Below are positions 1-11,149 of a stretch of DNA of 64,000 nt, in pieces. Source of the stretch: Hydractinia symbiolongicarpus. Lineage: Eukaryota > Cnidaria > Hydrozoa > Anthoathecata > Hydractiniidae. A program made the translations under genes and the position numbers. Location of the stretch: positions 8,372,001 through 8,436,000 of the forward strand of contig NC_079889.1 of NCBI RefSeq assembly GCF_029227915.1, read 5' to 3'. A model generated the notes under the pieces. The model ran no database searches, was not told the DNA's origin, and worked only from the letters and a program-made list of their open reading frames with translations. Every line of letters starts with the position of its first letter. Position 1 is the first letter of the stretch.

Positions 1-1180
1 TTACTCAATACACTCATTGTCGATTTACACAGTCATTGACATATCTCAATGTTTTAGCATATAAATCAATGCCGTGGCTCTCTGACTCTCCCATAACATC
101 AACATCGCGTGATAGCAACTCCTGCTCAGCACCAGTCAAAGGTAACGGATACCGAGTTAAGAGTACGAAATGTTAAAAGGTTCCACCAGCTGTGTTTATC
201 GGTGCAAAAAATGCGAATTAGCTCAGCATCTGTTTATTTCTATAGGCCCTGAATTTAACAATTGGTTGGGCTTGGAGAATCTATCAAATGAGTAATTCTA
301 TTTTGGTACTGTTAAGGTTTTCTAGTGAAATAACTGTAAAATAATAATAAACTTTAAAAAAAATAATTAAACTGTAAAGCTAAATCATAGAAAAAAACCA
401 CTTAATCTGGTTTCCTAAAGCAAGTTCCATTGCAAAGCTTTCATAATATGAAAAAAGTCTTGATAAATGCAATATCGAGGTGCATGGGTGTGCAGTAGGA
501 ACCATTTTATGCAAACTTTCTTATCCATTAAAATCCACATACCACATACATTGTATTGTACACCGCCTCAAAACCAGTCACAAACTTCAAGAAATGACTG
601 GCTTTAGTGGAATTGCATGTGTGAAAAATCAAACACAGTTTTTTTCTGTAATTTTAAATCGTCGTCATCACTATGTCGTGGTGACAACTTAGATTGAATA
701 GCTGCACCAGATGACTTTAATTTCTCACGGTACTGCAACACGAGGTCTTTAGATGAATTTTTGGAAGTCTTTCACTTCTCCCTTTCACCTAAAGTCGTCT
801 TTTGCAAAGTATAGTACGGCTTTTTAACCATCATAAACTTAGAAATATTTTGATACAATCATCAATTGCACTGGAGGATGGTAAATATGTGCTTTCGTAA
901 ATCTAAAGTAGTCTAACCAGAGACACCTTGAATAAGTTTTCATAACAACAACTCATTCTCTTTGCCTTTAAAATAAGCTGTTTGTTTGTTTGTTTGTTTG
1001 TTTCACCTATAACAGACAAGAATGATGTTGCCATAGATTCAGATGACTGTTCTTTGCCAGACAAGATAAGGAATAACTGACTATTGCTAATCATCAATAG
1101 CAAGTATCCTGTCAACAAAAAGCCATGCACAAGAATCATGCTAACTGCCTTTAGCTGAGCATCTGTTTCCACAGGTTCGG
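1..1180. other. No recognisable gene
   Basis: I see no credible coding domain here. Short open frames on both strands lack known motifs and look like chance. There is a small run of GTTT units near 980-1003 and a short GGTTCG repeat near 1173-1187. The stretch is probably old repeat-derived DNA. Confidence 0.5.
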
Positions 1181-1189
1181 GTTCGGGTT

Positions 1190-1345
1190 AAACAGTAAAA
1201 TACTTTTGATTTTCTTCTTTTAAGTATTTTTCTGAAAATTTTATCCAAAATGAGGAATAAAATTCTTCAGTCAAGCCATCAATGTCATGACTTTCTTCAT
1301 TCAAAAATTTTATGAAAACTTTACAGTCTAAAATAGAAGTATATT
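1190..1345 (-). pseudogene. Small LINE reverse-transcriptase scrap
   Basis: On the minus strand a short open reading contains DIDGLTEEFYSSFW, which resembles the entry block of LINE reverse transcriptases (usually a G-x-DGL-x-x-EFYK-x-FW pattern). No other block of the enzyme was found nearby, so this would be a fragment of roughly 45 residues. The call rests on one motif; a chance resemblance is possible. Confidence 0.3.
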
Positions 1346-2389
1346 GGTATTGCTTAAATGCATCTGCAACAAGGTTATACCTCTCTGTTAAGAGCTATTG
1401 TTCTGAATCCAGAGAGAGTAGAAGAGTTTTTTGGTCAATCTCAAATAGGTTTAAGTTATTTCTTCGAAAACGTTATAAAGGTTGAGACAAACCTTGGTGC
1501 ATTAACTGTTTCAAGTTATTCCGAAGTCCTTAAATTAATTTGACTTGTAAGCATTAGGCTGGTTGCATTAATTAGTACTAACAGTTGACCTTGAAACATT
1601 AGTAGTTAAAGCTGATGTTGAAGACTGAATTGCACGATGAGTCAAAACAGATGGTAAAGGTTAAAGTTCATAATAAGGAGACGGTGCAATGATATTAAAC
1701 CTTCTATAAGATTCCTGCAGTATACGAGTTTTAATAGTACTGACTCCATGTTCTGGAAACTTATTAGCATTGGCTAAAATATGTATTTTATGGTTTTGTA
1801 ACAGCTCGTATAACACTTCATCGAATTGTTCTTCATTTATTTGAATACTAATTGACATCTTTTTTTATTATTCTTTTAACAATGTCATAACATGGTCTGG
1901 AAAATCATATAACAATGATTAGACAAAAAATATTAAAATAAAAAATACCATACCCACTGTCAAAATGTGTTTTTACTACATTGCTGTTTCCTTTAGCATA
2001 TTTTGGTTTGGCAGATGGACAGGGAAAATGATACAATGTGATATAGATCGATGACACTTCAGGACCTGGTTTTGCTGAGTTTTTTCTCTTTGTACCTAAA
2101 ACAAATTTGATTTTACATTATTCTGGATATTTAGAATAAGTCACTAAAAAATGTTATTTAGTTTACAATAAATACTTTCGTGCTGGTATGTAAATTTCCA
2201 ATTCATCCAAACTTGGTGGTAAGATGTTATCCAATCCTGTTCTAAAAATAAAAATGTCTGAATCAAATGTATTAACCTAAAAAATACGTTACTTAGGTGG
2301 AAATTTAAATTTTTCCCTAATAACATTTGATGGCCATTTGTATAGTATAGCAAGACACTTACATGGTTGAACTAGATTGAGAAATAAAA
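1346..2389. other. Unassigned stretch
   Basis: A frame of about 61 codons (1358-1543, plus) and one of about 65 codons (1661-1858, minus, starting MSISIQINEEQFDEV) are open but match nothing I know. No repeats or RNA gene were recognised. The minus frame has a composition that could be protein-like, but nothing supports expression. Confidence 0.35.
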
Positions 2390-3435
2390 GTTGTGGTAGC
2401 AAGTGAAGAGATGTGTCTTGCCATTGTTTGTCTAAGAAAGAAAGACATTTTTCCAATAACCACACTTTACAAGCCTGTTGTGAGCCTACAATATTATAAT
2501 TACCTAGGTAAAACAACAGATGAATTGGTTGTGATTGTTGAAGATTGTACAAATCTTGATGTACTTGATCTTACAGGATTTTACAAATCTAGTTTTGATG
2601 AAGACCTTTGTCTCCTCGATGAAAGATTGGCTTGTACTTTGTTCGACCTTCGACGTGGGTGCAAAATCCGCATAACTTATTTTATTGGTACTTTGTTTAT
2701 GAATCCTCCCTATCCTCCTGTTGATTCGATTCAAGTTTTTGTGTGATGGATTCAAAGTCAGCATATATCACATAAGTACTCGCATAGACCCATTAAAATT
2801 AGTAAAAATTGGCTTTGAATAGGGCTTGGGCATATTGACCACAACAACCCCTTTTTCTGGCATATTTGAAAGTGCCTATTATATGCAGATTTTACCTAAA
2901 AAGAATTAATGTAACGCTTACATACAAATTTTGTTTTGTTTGTTTTGTTCTGCTCCTCAAAATTTATATCTTTGATGGCTACTGGAAATTCAATGTCCTT
3001 GAAATTAAGATTGTTAAGGTAGTTTTTAAATTTTGTTTGCCTTGGGGTTTCCTGTCTGTTGGATGCACTTCTGATAGTATTGCCTACATAAAACATTTGC
3101 CATTGTTTTTAACGTTTACTATCGCCTTGGGTGTCTTTAGTTTTTGTGGTAGCCAAAGAACGACCGACTGACAATAAATTGGAAGAGGAGGAAGAAGATA
3201 GAGGAAACCATGGCAGCGACCGTGCTGACCTCGAAGTCGAACAACCCCAAACAATTCCACCATTACAACAACAAGATAGAGATATAAGTTGATCCTCTTG
3301 TGACTTAAACACATCGATTTCCACATCCATGCCTACAATTCTGGACATTATCCAACCAGATCCATTAGAATCACCTAGTTTTTTCAGTCTGTCAAGAATA
3401 TGGTGTACTAATTCCGTTAATCCTACTATCACAAC
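2390..3435 (-). pseudogene. Broken protein-primed B-family DNA polymerase (Polinton/adinto-type)
   Basis: Three minus-strand frames, read in order from about 3435 down to 2400, carry blocks typical of the N-terminal half of virus-like or Polinton-type protein-primed DNA polymerases found in animal genomes. The first is a LKKLGDSNGSGW block near 3370. The second is a KAIVNVKNNGKCFM block followed by FKNYLNNL and EFPVAIKDI blocks (about 2930-3130). The third is the exonuclease I block VIYADFES near 2775, with a CGFC block close behind. The frames are shifted against each other and contain stops, so the gene is dead, and the palm and catalytic blocks are not present in the window. Family membership is inferred from motif order; a linear-plasmid-like polymerase would look similar. 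Confidence 0.6.
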
Positions 3436-3780
3436 AAGGGCGACTGTAGCGGTAAACAGAGCAAACCAGAGGTAGGGATGTGGTTAGATGCTGCATAGAA
3501 ATACTTTTTATTTATTTGCTTATTTTGTTTTGTGTGTGTCTATGTATGTGTGTTATTCTTCTGTTATTTTTCTGTTGCATGTAACATCACACTCCCTATT
3601 GTCAGTCACCAGTTATAAGTGAAGTATTCAGCAATAGACAGATAGTACTGTCACGCAAGGGGTCAATAGGTAGAGTCGTGGGATGGCATGAAAAACATGC
3701 CTGCTGAGCCCGCGTAAAAGTTGGCAGCCCCAACCCAATTGTTATCTGTCGCTCCCACCAAGCTTAGGCCGGCCCGTGAG

Positions 3781-4463
3781 ATTTTTTATGGTCTACAACA
3801 AAGTTAATTTTTTTAAACAATGATACCCCCAACGATATAGACACTGACCGTATTAGGACTACCCCTCCGGATATCGATTTCGTTATTACTAACTCCTCTG
3901 TCCTTCCTGCTACCTGTGATTCTTCGTTACTCCCTTCGACTAAGCATTGGACATTAAAACCGTGTAAAGTTGTTTTGAAAGATGTGCTAGCTGTTGATTC
4001 CACTGAAAAGTCTCGGCTGCTGAAAGCTAACCCGGATAACTCCCACAGTGTTCTTTCTCAGCAATCAACAGAACCTGACCATCTTAGCACTATGAAATAG
4101 AAACAACCTATTGCTTGGCCGAAGTCAATTCACACAAAATTGTGGAATTCCCTTGATGATGCGGTTTTCCACAATCTTCTAGGCTCTTACCCATTGTCAA
4201 AAAAAGTGGAGCTGTTGGAATCAACAATTTACTACCATGCGTCTCACCTGTTTGGTGTAAGGTCACTTCCCCAGCACAACTTATCAGGTTTGAACAGGAG
4301 AGCTTTACGCAGCATCAGTTTGGTGAACGAGAAGAACAATCTGCTCTGTACTCTTAAGAACACATCTGACCCAGTTGAGAAAAGCAACATGCAAAACCTT
4401 TTAGATGATATAATGGCCAAGTTAAGGTTACTTCGGAGAGGTGAGCTGGAAAAAATATTTTAG
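3781..4463 (+). pseudogene. Retrotransposon 5' reading frame (pre-RT region)
   Basis: This is an open reading from about 3820 to a TAG at 4098-4100, continuing in the same frame to 4463. The part after the stop (WPKSIHTKLWNSLDD onward) resembles the region preceding the reverse transcriptase in NeSL/R2-like elements, where a W-x-x-L block and an IYxxAxxxFG block are common; here IYYHASHLFGV is present. No zinc finger is visible. Probably the N-terminal part of the same polyprotein as the downstream reverse transcriptase. Confidence 0.5.
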
Positions 4464-4504
4464 ATCCCAAATGTTCAATAAAACTTGAAGTTGCCCAGGA
4501 CGAA

Positions 4505-6130
4505 ATGGATTCACACAAACATTCAACCTTGAACGATCCCTCACGCCATATACCTCTTTCAGATCTCCCTGGATTGCCTTCACCACCAAATCTAGTCTCA
4601 GCTTTCGATTCTTCCAAGCTAAAGTTCAAGGATTTCCAAGCTGTCCTACATTCTCGTAGAAATGCTTCTTCTCCTAGGCTGAACCAAATTCCTTACACAG
4701 TATATAAGAATTGTCCTCATATTGCATCGTTTTTCTTTAACATTTTTCAAGCTTGTCTAAAGAAGTCTTTTATTCCTGTGCAATGGAGAATTGCATCAGA
4801 AGTTTATATACCTAAAAACAACACACCTTGTCCATCCAACATAAAGGATTTTCGCCCCATAGCTCTTCTGAATGTTGAAGGAAAGCTCTTTTTTAGTTTG
4901 ATTTCCAAGCGGTTAGAATCGCATATTATAAAGAAAAACAACTTCATTAATACTTCCATTCAAAAAGTTGTATGGAAAAAGTTCCGGGTTGCTGGGAACA
5001 CATGTCTATTGTTTGGTCCACACTTAAGAATGCGAAGGCACAACATTCTTCACTTTCAGCCATATGGCTTATTATTGCTAATGCGTTCCCTTAAGTTCCG
5101 CACACGCTGATTTTTATGGCTCTCAGACACTATGGCGTACCAGAATCATGGATAAGGCTCATATAGCTATACTACGACAGCCTGTGGAGTAAGTCTTTTT
5201 CGGCTTCTGCTCCTTCCAGTTAGCATCAACACTGTAGGGGAATCTTTATCGGCTGTACACTTTCCATTATACTATTTCTTGCAGCTATAAACGTTATTAT
5301 TGAGTATGTGTGTGTTACCCCCAGCCTTATTGATACTGAAGGTAATTAAAACAAAATCCCAGACCAACCCCCAATAAAAGCTTTTATGGATGATATGTTC
5401 TTAATGTCCACGTCAATTCCAAGTACTCAAAATTTATTAAACAGGTGTACAACAGCTCTTCATTGGGTAGGCATGTCGTTTAGGCCTTCTAAATCACGCA
5501 GCATTGTTATTGATAAGGGAAAAGTCGTCCAAAGTTCACCGTTTACAGTTGGCAGCGAAAAAATTCCATCCATTCATTCTAATCCAATTAGGTTTTTAGG
5601 CAGAACAATAAACTCATCCTTGTCTGATTCTGCTGCAATACAAGAATTTCTAAATGATGCCGAAGACAAACTTATGGCTATAGACAGGTCCTTTCATAAA
5701 GGGGTCCATAAGGTTTTGTTCTTACACCATCTGTTAATTCCCAGAATCCGCTGGCCATTATTAATTTATAAAGTTTCTCTATCTACTATCACAAAACTAG
5801 AGCAAAGATTTTCTGTTTTTAATAGGAAATGGTTAAAACTACATCATTCAATTTCCAACATTTCCTTATATTCCTCGACATCGCCTTGTCCTCTTCCCCT
5901 GAAAAGTCTTGCATCTGTTCTCAAATCTGCCAAAATCAGTGGACATCTGTTACTAAAAGATTCTGTCGACCCTTGTGTGTCTAAGTGCGTACCAGATTTG
6001 AAAGCTGGAAATTGGAAAGTTAGTGATGCAGTTCTTTCGGCGGATAGTCAGCTAAATTTCAAAAGGATTTTAGGTTTGCATCAGACTGGGCGAGCCTGGC
6101 TTAGGGCTCTTAGACCACAAGAATATACCA
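4505..6130 (+). pseudogene. Reverse transcriptase of the RLE-type LINE
   Basis: The upstream frame (4505-5110) carries the template-entry blocks: SPRLNQIPYTVYKNCP, VQWRIASEVYIPKN and FRPIALLNVEGKLF. Just after 4960 the reading shifts frame; the shifted frame contains EKVPGCWEH, a hallmark I know from invertebrate R2/NeSL-like elements. Stops interrupt the palm between 5150 and 5350. The second open frame (from 5386) starts with FMDDMF, equivalent to the catalytic F/Y-x-DD block, followed by a GMSFRPSKS block and an IRFLGRTI block typical of the thumb. The enzyme would copy the element RNA at the nicked target. It is clearly dead through several stops and shifts. Confidence 0.82.
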
Positions 6131-7150
6131 CCAAAAGGCACTTATGCTTACCGAAAGCTTGTTTCCAATATCATTGAAGAAAATGAAGAAGATATTTACC
6201 ATGCCAGAGCTGTACAGTTGCATTTGCAAGGCAATTGGACGAAATGGTGCTCTTATGTGAAAAATGATTTATCTTGGAGAACAATTCTTTCACTGCCACA
6301 ATGTCTAACTTCCTTTTGTATAGGGGCAACCTACGACACCCTTCCCTCTCCAACCAATCTTGTGAGATGGGAAATTGAGAAAGACAAAAGTTGCATTCTG
6401 TGCAAGAAACCATCCTCAAATGTCTCTCACATATTGGGTGCCTGTAGGACCTCCCTTACGCAGGGTAGATACACATGCCGTCATGACTCGGCTTTAATAG
6501 TTTTGGTTAAGGCATTAAAAGAGTTTTTGGTATCATATGAACCTCTTAAGGTTTCCAAGTGCAACAAAATTAATTTCATTCCGGCCGGTCAATCACCATC
6601 TAAGAAGAGACATACAAAGTGTCCAGGCCTTCTTCACCTTGCTTCCGATTGGAAAATACTGTCAGATTTAGATTCCGTTTTAGTTGTTCCACCATACATT
6701 GCAATAACACAACTACGCCCAGACGTGTTATTAATATCCAGTTCTTCCAAAACTGTAATTATGTTAGAACTGACTTGTCCATATGAAGAGAACACGGAAT
6801 ATTGGCACAAACGAAAGCTTAGCAAATATTCTTCACTTTGTTATGCTATGAAAAACAATGGATGGATCGTGCATTTCTTTGCCATTGAGGTGGGTGCAAG
6901 GGGTTTCTGTTCAGAATCAGTAAGGACCTGTTTTCGTCGCCTTTGTTTCCCTAACAAGCCTTTACGTTCCCTATTAAAATCCCTAACTTTTACCTCCATG
7001 AGTGCTTCTTTTTACATCTGGATGTCTCGAAATTCTACCACTTGGGTTGAGCCTGAAAAGGCCCCAATCAGTCCTGAAGTTTCTTCTGTTACAAATATGG
7101 AATGTAAGAAATCAAAAACCCCTGAGAAATCTTCCGCAAATCACACAAAA
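6128..7150 (+). pseudogene. CCHC knuckle and restriction-like endonuclease of the LINE
   Basis: After a frameshift near 6128 one frame stays open to 7558. It holds a CILCKKPSSNVSHILGAC knuckle (C-x2-C-x8-H-x4-C, about 6394-6447) and then the PD-(D/E)xK-like nuclease: LRPDVLLIS, VIMLELTCPYEE and RKLSKYSSL (about 6710-6835). This order and spacing match the C-terminal nuclease of R2/NeSL-type LINEs. The linker after the nuclease (about 7020-7215) is Lys/Ser/Thr-rich and leads without a stop into the USP domain, so the two domains belonged to one polypeptide. Confidence 0.82.
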
Positions 7151-7215
7151 TCTTGTAAAATCAAAAAAACCGAAAAACTTGCTACAAGGTCGTCCAAAAC
7201 AACAGTCGCATTGCC

Positions 7216-8097
7216 ATCTAACCCTGATTTTAGGAATAGCGGTCTCATAAACTTGGGAAACACATGTTATGCAAACTCCATCTTACAATATTTTTATAAC
7301 CTTCCAAAAGTTAAAGAAGCCATTTCTGTCAGCAAAACAACCTCAAAGTTAGGCAAAGCATTTGTAGGTGTTCTTCAAAGTTTGGCTGTTTCTAGAAGTC
7401 CAGTTGATCGCTCCCATTTTTTGCGTGCTATGAAACATCATATCTCAGCTCCGAAGGGAAGTGCATTTAATATCTTTGCTCAGCACGACGTCCCCGAGGT
7501 TCTTGAATATCTCCTACCTGGTCTGTCATTAGACTTTCCATTTCTTGGAAGTCTTTAGTATTGGCATCAAGACATCAACCACTTGCAATTCATGTCATAT
7601 TACCAGCTCCTCAGAAGTTATAGCACCATGCATCCAACTTTCTCTGCACCCTACGTTACAATCTTCCTTAGATAATTTCTTCGAATACGAGGAGTTGTCA
7701 GACACCAATGCCTACTTCTGCCATGTTTGCGACGCTCATCAAACTGCTCTAGTTGAAAAAGAGGTAGTGTCGTGCGGTTCCCATCTCATTTTACAGCTAA
7801 AATGTTTTGCCAGTGCCAACGGCCTTGTGTCAAAAATTGCCTCTCGTATTACTGCTTACCCTGGTACCCTATCCATAACTTTAACCGTAGATGGAGAAGT
7901 GAAATTTCGTTAAAATTTTCAATTAAGGGCTATTATCAACCATTGCGGCAACTTAAATAATGGTCACTACACAACCATAGCCTTCGACCAAATGGTACAC
8001 AGGTGGATACATTGCAACGATAGAGCAGTAATTTTCTGTAATGACCGCCTCATTAACAGTCACGAGTCATATGTTTTCTTTTTAGAAGAGCTGAGAT
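7216..8097 (+). pseudogene. Ubiquitin-specific protease (C19) domain fused to the LINE polyprotein
   Basis: The Cys box GLINLGNTCYANSILQ lies in the same open frame as the endonuclease; the catalytic Cys codon is 7265-7267. A frameshift close to 7545 moves the reading into the next frame. That frame carries two CX2C pairs (CNSC, CHVC) of the USP finger and a strand block SHLILQLKCF. Near 7911 there is a stop. The His box follows as NNGHYTTIAFD (His codon 7965-7967), then RWIHCNDRAV with Asn at the third triad position (Asn or Asp are both used by USPs), and finally SYVFFLEEL before the stop at 8095-8097. All landmarks are present and in the right order for a compact USP of about 280 residues. 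The domain removes ubiquitin from proteins in known families; its role in a LINE is unknown. Confidence 0.85.
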
Positions 8098-8121
8098 AAG
8101 AATATTTTAACCGGAATGAGT

Positions 8122-8288
8122 CAAGGGGGCTTGACTACACTCAGTCTTGTCTTTGGAGAGTGACGACTCCACTTATTACCCCGGTCAAAAATAAAACAAA
8201 ATCAAATAAAAATTAAGTAGCAAGGGGGTTTGATCATACTAGGTCTTGTCTTTGGAGAGTGACGACTGCACTTATTACCTGAGTTAAA
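8122..8288 (+). repeat. Duplicated block in the LINE 3' untranslated region
   Basis: Two near-identical copies start at 8122 and 8221 (offset 99 bases). They share CAAGGGGG, a CTTGTCTTTGGAGAGTGACG core and a CACTTATTACC end, separated by an A-rich spacer. Probably a 3' UTR structural element read by the retrotransposon machinery. Confidence 0.75.
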
Positions 8289-8825
8289 AACAAAGAATAG
8301 CACAGTTGAACAGAAAGTGGTCAAAGTTAATTTTAGGAAGATAGGGATGTCTCGTTTCTGCTGATGACCGTCCGCGGACCTCTTCGAGGTGACCCAGCTA
8401 GACATCCAGGGTACTTAGGTTCAGAAATATGGGTCGAAACCTACCTGCCCTTGGTTAAAGTTTTGTTCATCTTTTCAAATGTGTTGTGTCCTTTTTATTT
8501 TATTTTTATTTTTTATATTTTTTTTTAATTCCTTGTAAAAAGGGAGAATTGTGCTTTTAGAGGCATATTCTCTAGAGGAGTACAACCTCTAGCTTGTTTC
8601 TAAAGACCTAACAGGTTGAGTTCATCATTGCGGTGGCTTGCCACCTCTTTGTAAATTATTTTCTTTCTATTCTGTTATAACCATTTGTAGACCTGTTTTA
8701 CACATGCTTATGTACTGATTGACATTAAGACCTGCAGTACTCTTAAAACGGTAGTTTTTTATAGCATTACGTGTCGCAGTCTTTATTAATTTTAGTTATT
8801 ACCAAAACTTAAATACCTTTTGTAG

Positions 8826-9062
8826 ACCCTTGTTTACTTCTTCGTGATTTTATTCTTTATTATAAAAGGTTTTTTGCAATGCCAATTTAGCAGCAAATTG
8901 TATTGCATCTATTTCTTTGACCTTAGAGTTTTTTTTAAATTCTAGCACAGTTTTTATTATAAAATTATCATTATCATTCTTTTCCCCAACCTGGTTCAGA
9001 ACAGTAAAATGCCCATGACTGTCTTCTGTAACATTCGTTAAATTATCTGCATAAGAAACTAG
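8826..9062 (-). other. Open minus-strand frame, unassigned
   Basis: A frame without ATG stays open for roughly 80 codons and reads as protein-like sequence (for example VSYADNLTNVTEDSHGHF and VKEIDAIQFAAKLALQ). I do not recognise it. It abuts a Tigger transposase scrap downstream of 9062 and may be part of the same old element or another one. Confidence 0.3.
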
Positions 9063-9170
9063 AGTAAATTAAGATGGCAGACTTTGCCTTCATTCAGCTG
9101 CTTAACAAGCTCTTTTGCGTACCATGTGTTGTACTTTAATTCATTGGTAAAGCTTTTCTTTCGTGATATT
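9062..9170 (-). pseudogene. Tigger/pogo transposase C-terminal scrap
   Basis: The minus strand encodes NTWYAKELVKQLNEGK. This aligns by eye with WYAKKVTNQLNEGKAPP in the relic at 14140-15168 and with [16 protein letters not shown] in the intact transposase at 38409-39821. It is only about 30 residues long and lies just outside the left end of the large Tigger element, in opposite orientation, so it must come from another copy. Confidence 0.55.
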
Positions 9171-10156
9171 TCAATACGTTGTTCGAGAACGAAGTAACTT
9201 TACACTTTAGCTTGCTAACAATGTTACCGAAGTAAAGTTGAACTCATGTAATTTGAATCTCCAAGGGGATTCAAAATTTGTTCGAATGACATGAGTTTCA
9301 AATTGTAGGAGTTTGACTTTTTTCGGCCGAATTTTGGTGTGGAAGTGTTAATGGGCTTACGGCGCTATTAATTATCAATGTTGCGACATTCTATGGAGTA
9401 AAACAACGCGTAGTATTTGAGAAATAAGTTACTATTTTCATGTAAAACAAGTGTTACAAATTTTTTAATATCAATTTACTCTGTTTCCTATTAATCAATC
9501 TTCTATGGTTGATCTTATCGGACGTTTCCGACAGCAGAGTATCAAACTTTGGATCGATCTCAAACAACGTCAGTTTCTTCAGAGTCTTTTCCTGGATCGT
9601 CGACAGGAGAGGCCATCATTAGAGCTATCGTCACTGCGAATTTTTTTTCCCTACACCGTAGACAGTATCATTGACCATGGGCAGCATCATTTTATCCGTT
9701 GGCAGTATCCATGGAGTTTTTTTTATTTTTTATCGGGGATGGTCTTTTGACACGCTAGGGTGCTTGTGCCGCAAATGCACGTGGAAACTTTAAACTTAAC
9801 GAAACAAAGAAACAATACAGAATAAGAGTGTGGAAAAGCTATCAGCTACGAAGTAAAAGAATCAGTTGTTTCTAACTTGCATAATACTTGCACTATAACT
9901 TTTTTGTGACCTGTAGCTACTTGATTTAATTCTTTGTTTGCTCATAAAAATTATTGATTCACTGATTTGTTTTCAATGAAGAAAATATATCTTTTAAACT
10001 TCTGTTTTAGCAGCTGACAGCTAAAAAGCGAAAAGTAGCGAGATAAACGGATTTCATTTGTTCTATCGCGAAACAGTGGTATGTACATTTTACTTCAGTT
10101 TTACACGCATTCCTATTTATAAATTTTATTGATTTTTTTTTTATTTAAAACAGAAC

Positions 10157-10723
10157 ATGTTGATGAATGAAGCAACCATTGCGAATGATGCACCTGAACT
10201 TGCGGAAATGAGCAAAATCGGATCTGGAAGATGGAAGGCACTTGACAATGCTACGAGAAAAGTAAAGGCAAGAGGTTGGGAAGGTTACATACGTTATTTA
10301 ATTTCTATTTTTCATGTTTGAATCGAATAGCAAAAGAAATTTCTTTGTAGGAATGGAAGAAAAAAGGACAGAGGATGCGAGAAGAGGAGGACTGAGTCAA
10401 ACTGCTCAGTTGATGCGTGCAAAATGCGAGAGGTCCTTCGTATCACCAAATGAATATAGCTATCACAGCAAGAATTGTGGAACATGTACTTGTGACATTT
10501 GCCAGAAAGAATTTGGAGACAAAATTTCTTTAAAAAAACACAAGAAGATACATGAGAAGACAATCACGTGCGCTGTTTGCAATCTGTTCTTTTTATCGCA
10601 ACAAGCATTAAAGAGGCATACCGCGGCAGTACATGAAACAAAAAGTATCTGTGTAATATTTGTAAGAAACAATTTTCAACTCATGGAAATTTGAAAAGAC
10701 ATGAAAAATTACATTCCGAATAA
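10157..10723 (+). pseudogene. Two-exon C2H2 zinc-finger gene of the long-TIR element
   Basis: Exon 1 runs from ATG 10157 to about 10280 (ends ARGWEG, then a GT donor). Exon 2 starts after the TAG acceptor at 10350 and joins in phase at GMEEKRTED. Two fingers are complete: CDICQKEFGDKISLKKHKKIH and CAVCNLFFLSQQALKRHTAAVH pattern. A third (LCNICKKQFSTHGNLKRH) follows in a different frame because one base is missing near 10640, then a TAA at 10721-10723. Before the first finger a degenerate CX2C-like pair is visible. It is probably a DNA-binding accessory protein of the mobile element; whether the one-base shift is a real mutation or an assembly error cannot be told from the sequence. Confidence 0.6.
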
Positions 10724-11149
10724 AAATACAGTCATTGTTTATTGTCGTTTTTGATAGTAGTAGTAGTTGTAACAGAGGTCTGTGGTGTCAAAAACTTTGC
10801 TTTCGAAGCCATTGTTCGCCCAGGTTTTTTCGTGACGCGTTCGTTGTCGCTAATATTTTGGAAAATAATACGGTCATCTACAGAAAAAAACTATTGATGT
10901 CGCTTTTTAACGATTTTATCAGCGCACCTAAGGAAATCATCAAAGATTTTGACGTGTTATCTCAAATTGACTGAAAAAGTAAACAATTTAAATGTTACCT
11001 ATCACATTTGAACAAAATTCATCATTTATCGAATCTGTTCGAAACATGTCCTGAACGCCTGCTCCTGCGCTGTCGCTAAATATTAAAAAGATTTAAGTTT
11101 GTTTTTGGTGATGTAATCACAATAGCTATACAAGGAAACTTCAGCTTCA

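Larger units (their letters stand above)
3590..8765 (+). mobile_element. Non-LTR retrotransposon with restriction-like endonuclease and USP domain
   Basis: This is a decayed site-specific-type LINE (R2/NeSL-like grade). In order it has an N-terminal frame, reverse transcriptase, a CCHC knuckle, a restriction-like endonuclease and a ubiquitin-specific protease domain, then a long 3' untranslated region with a duplicated block. No target-site duplication or poly(A) end was found, so both boundaries are estimates. The 5' edge is placed downstream of the polymerase relic and the 3' edge in the T-rich sequence before 8770. At least six stops or frameshifts make this copy inactive. Such elements normally insert by target-primed reverse transcription using the nuclease; the USP is the unexpected part. 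Confidence 0.75.

Noticed and set aside
2393-2746. Plus-strand frame of 117 codons without known domains
   Set aside because: The opposite strand carries DNA-polymerase motifs (YADFES, CGFC) over part of the same bases, which explains the openness better; the frame also lacks an ATG start.
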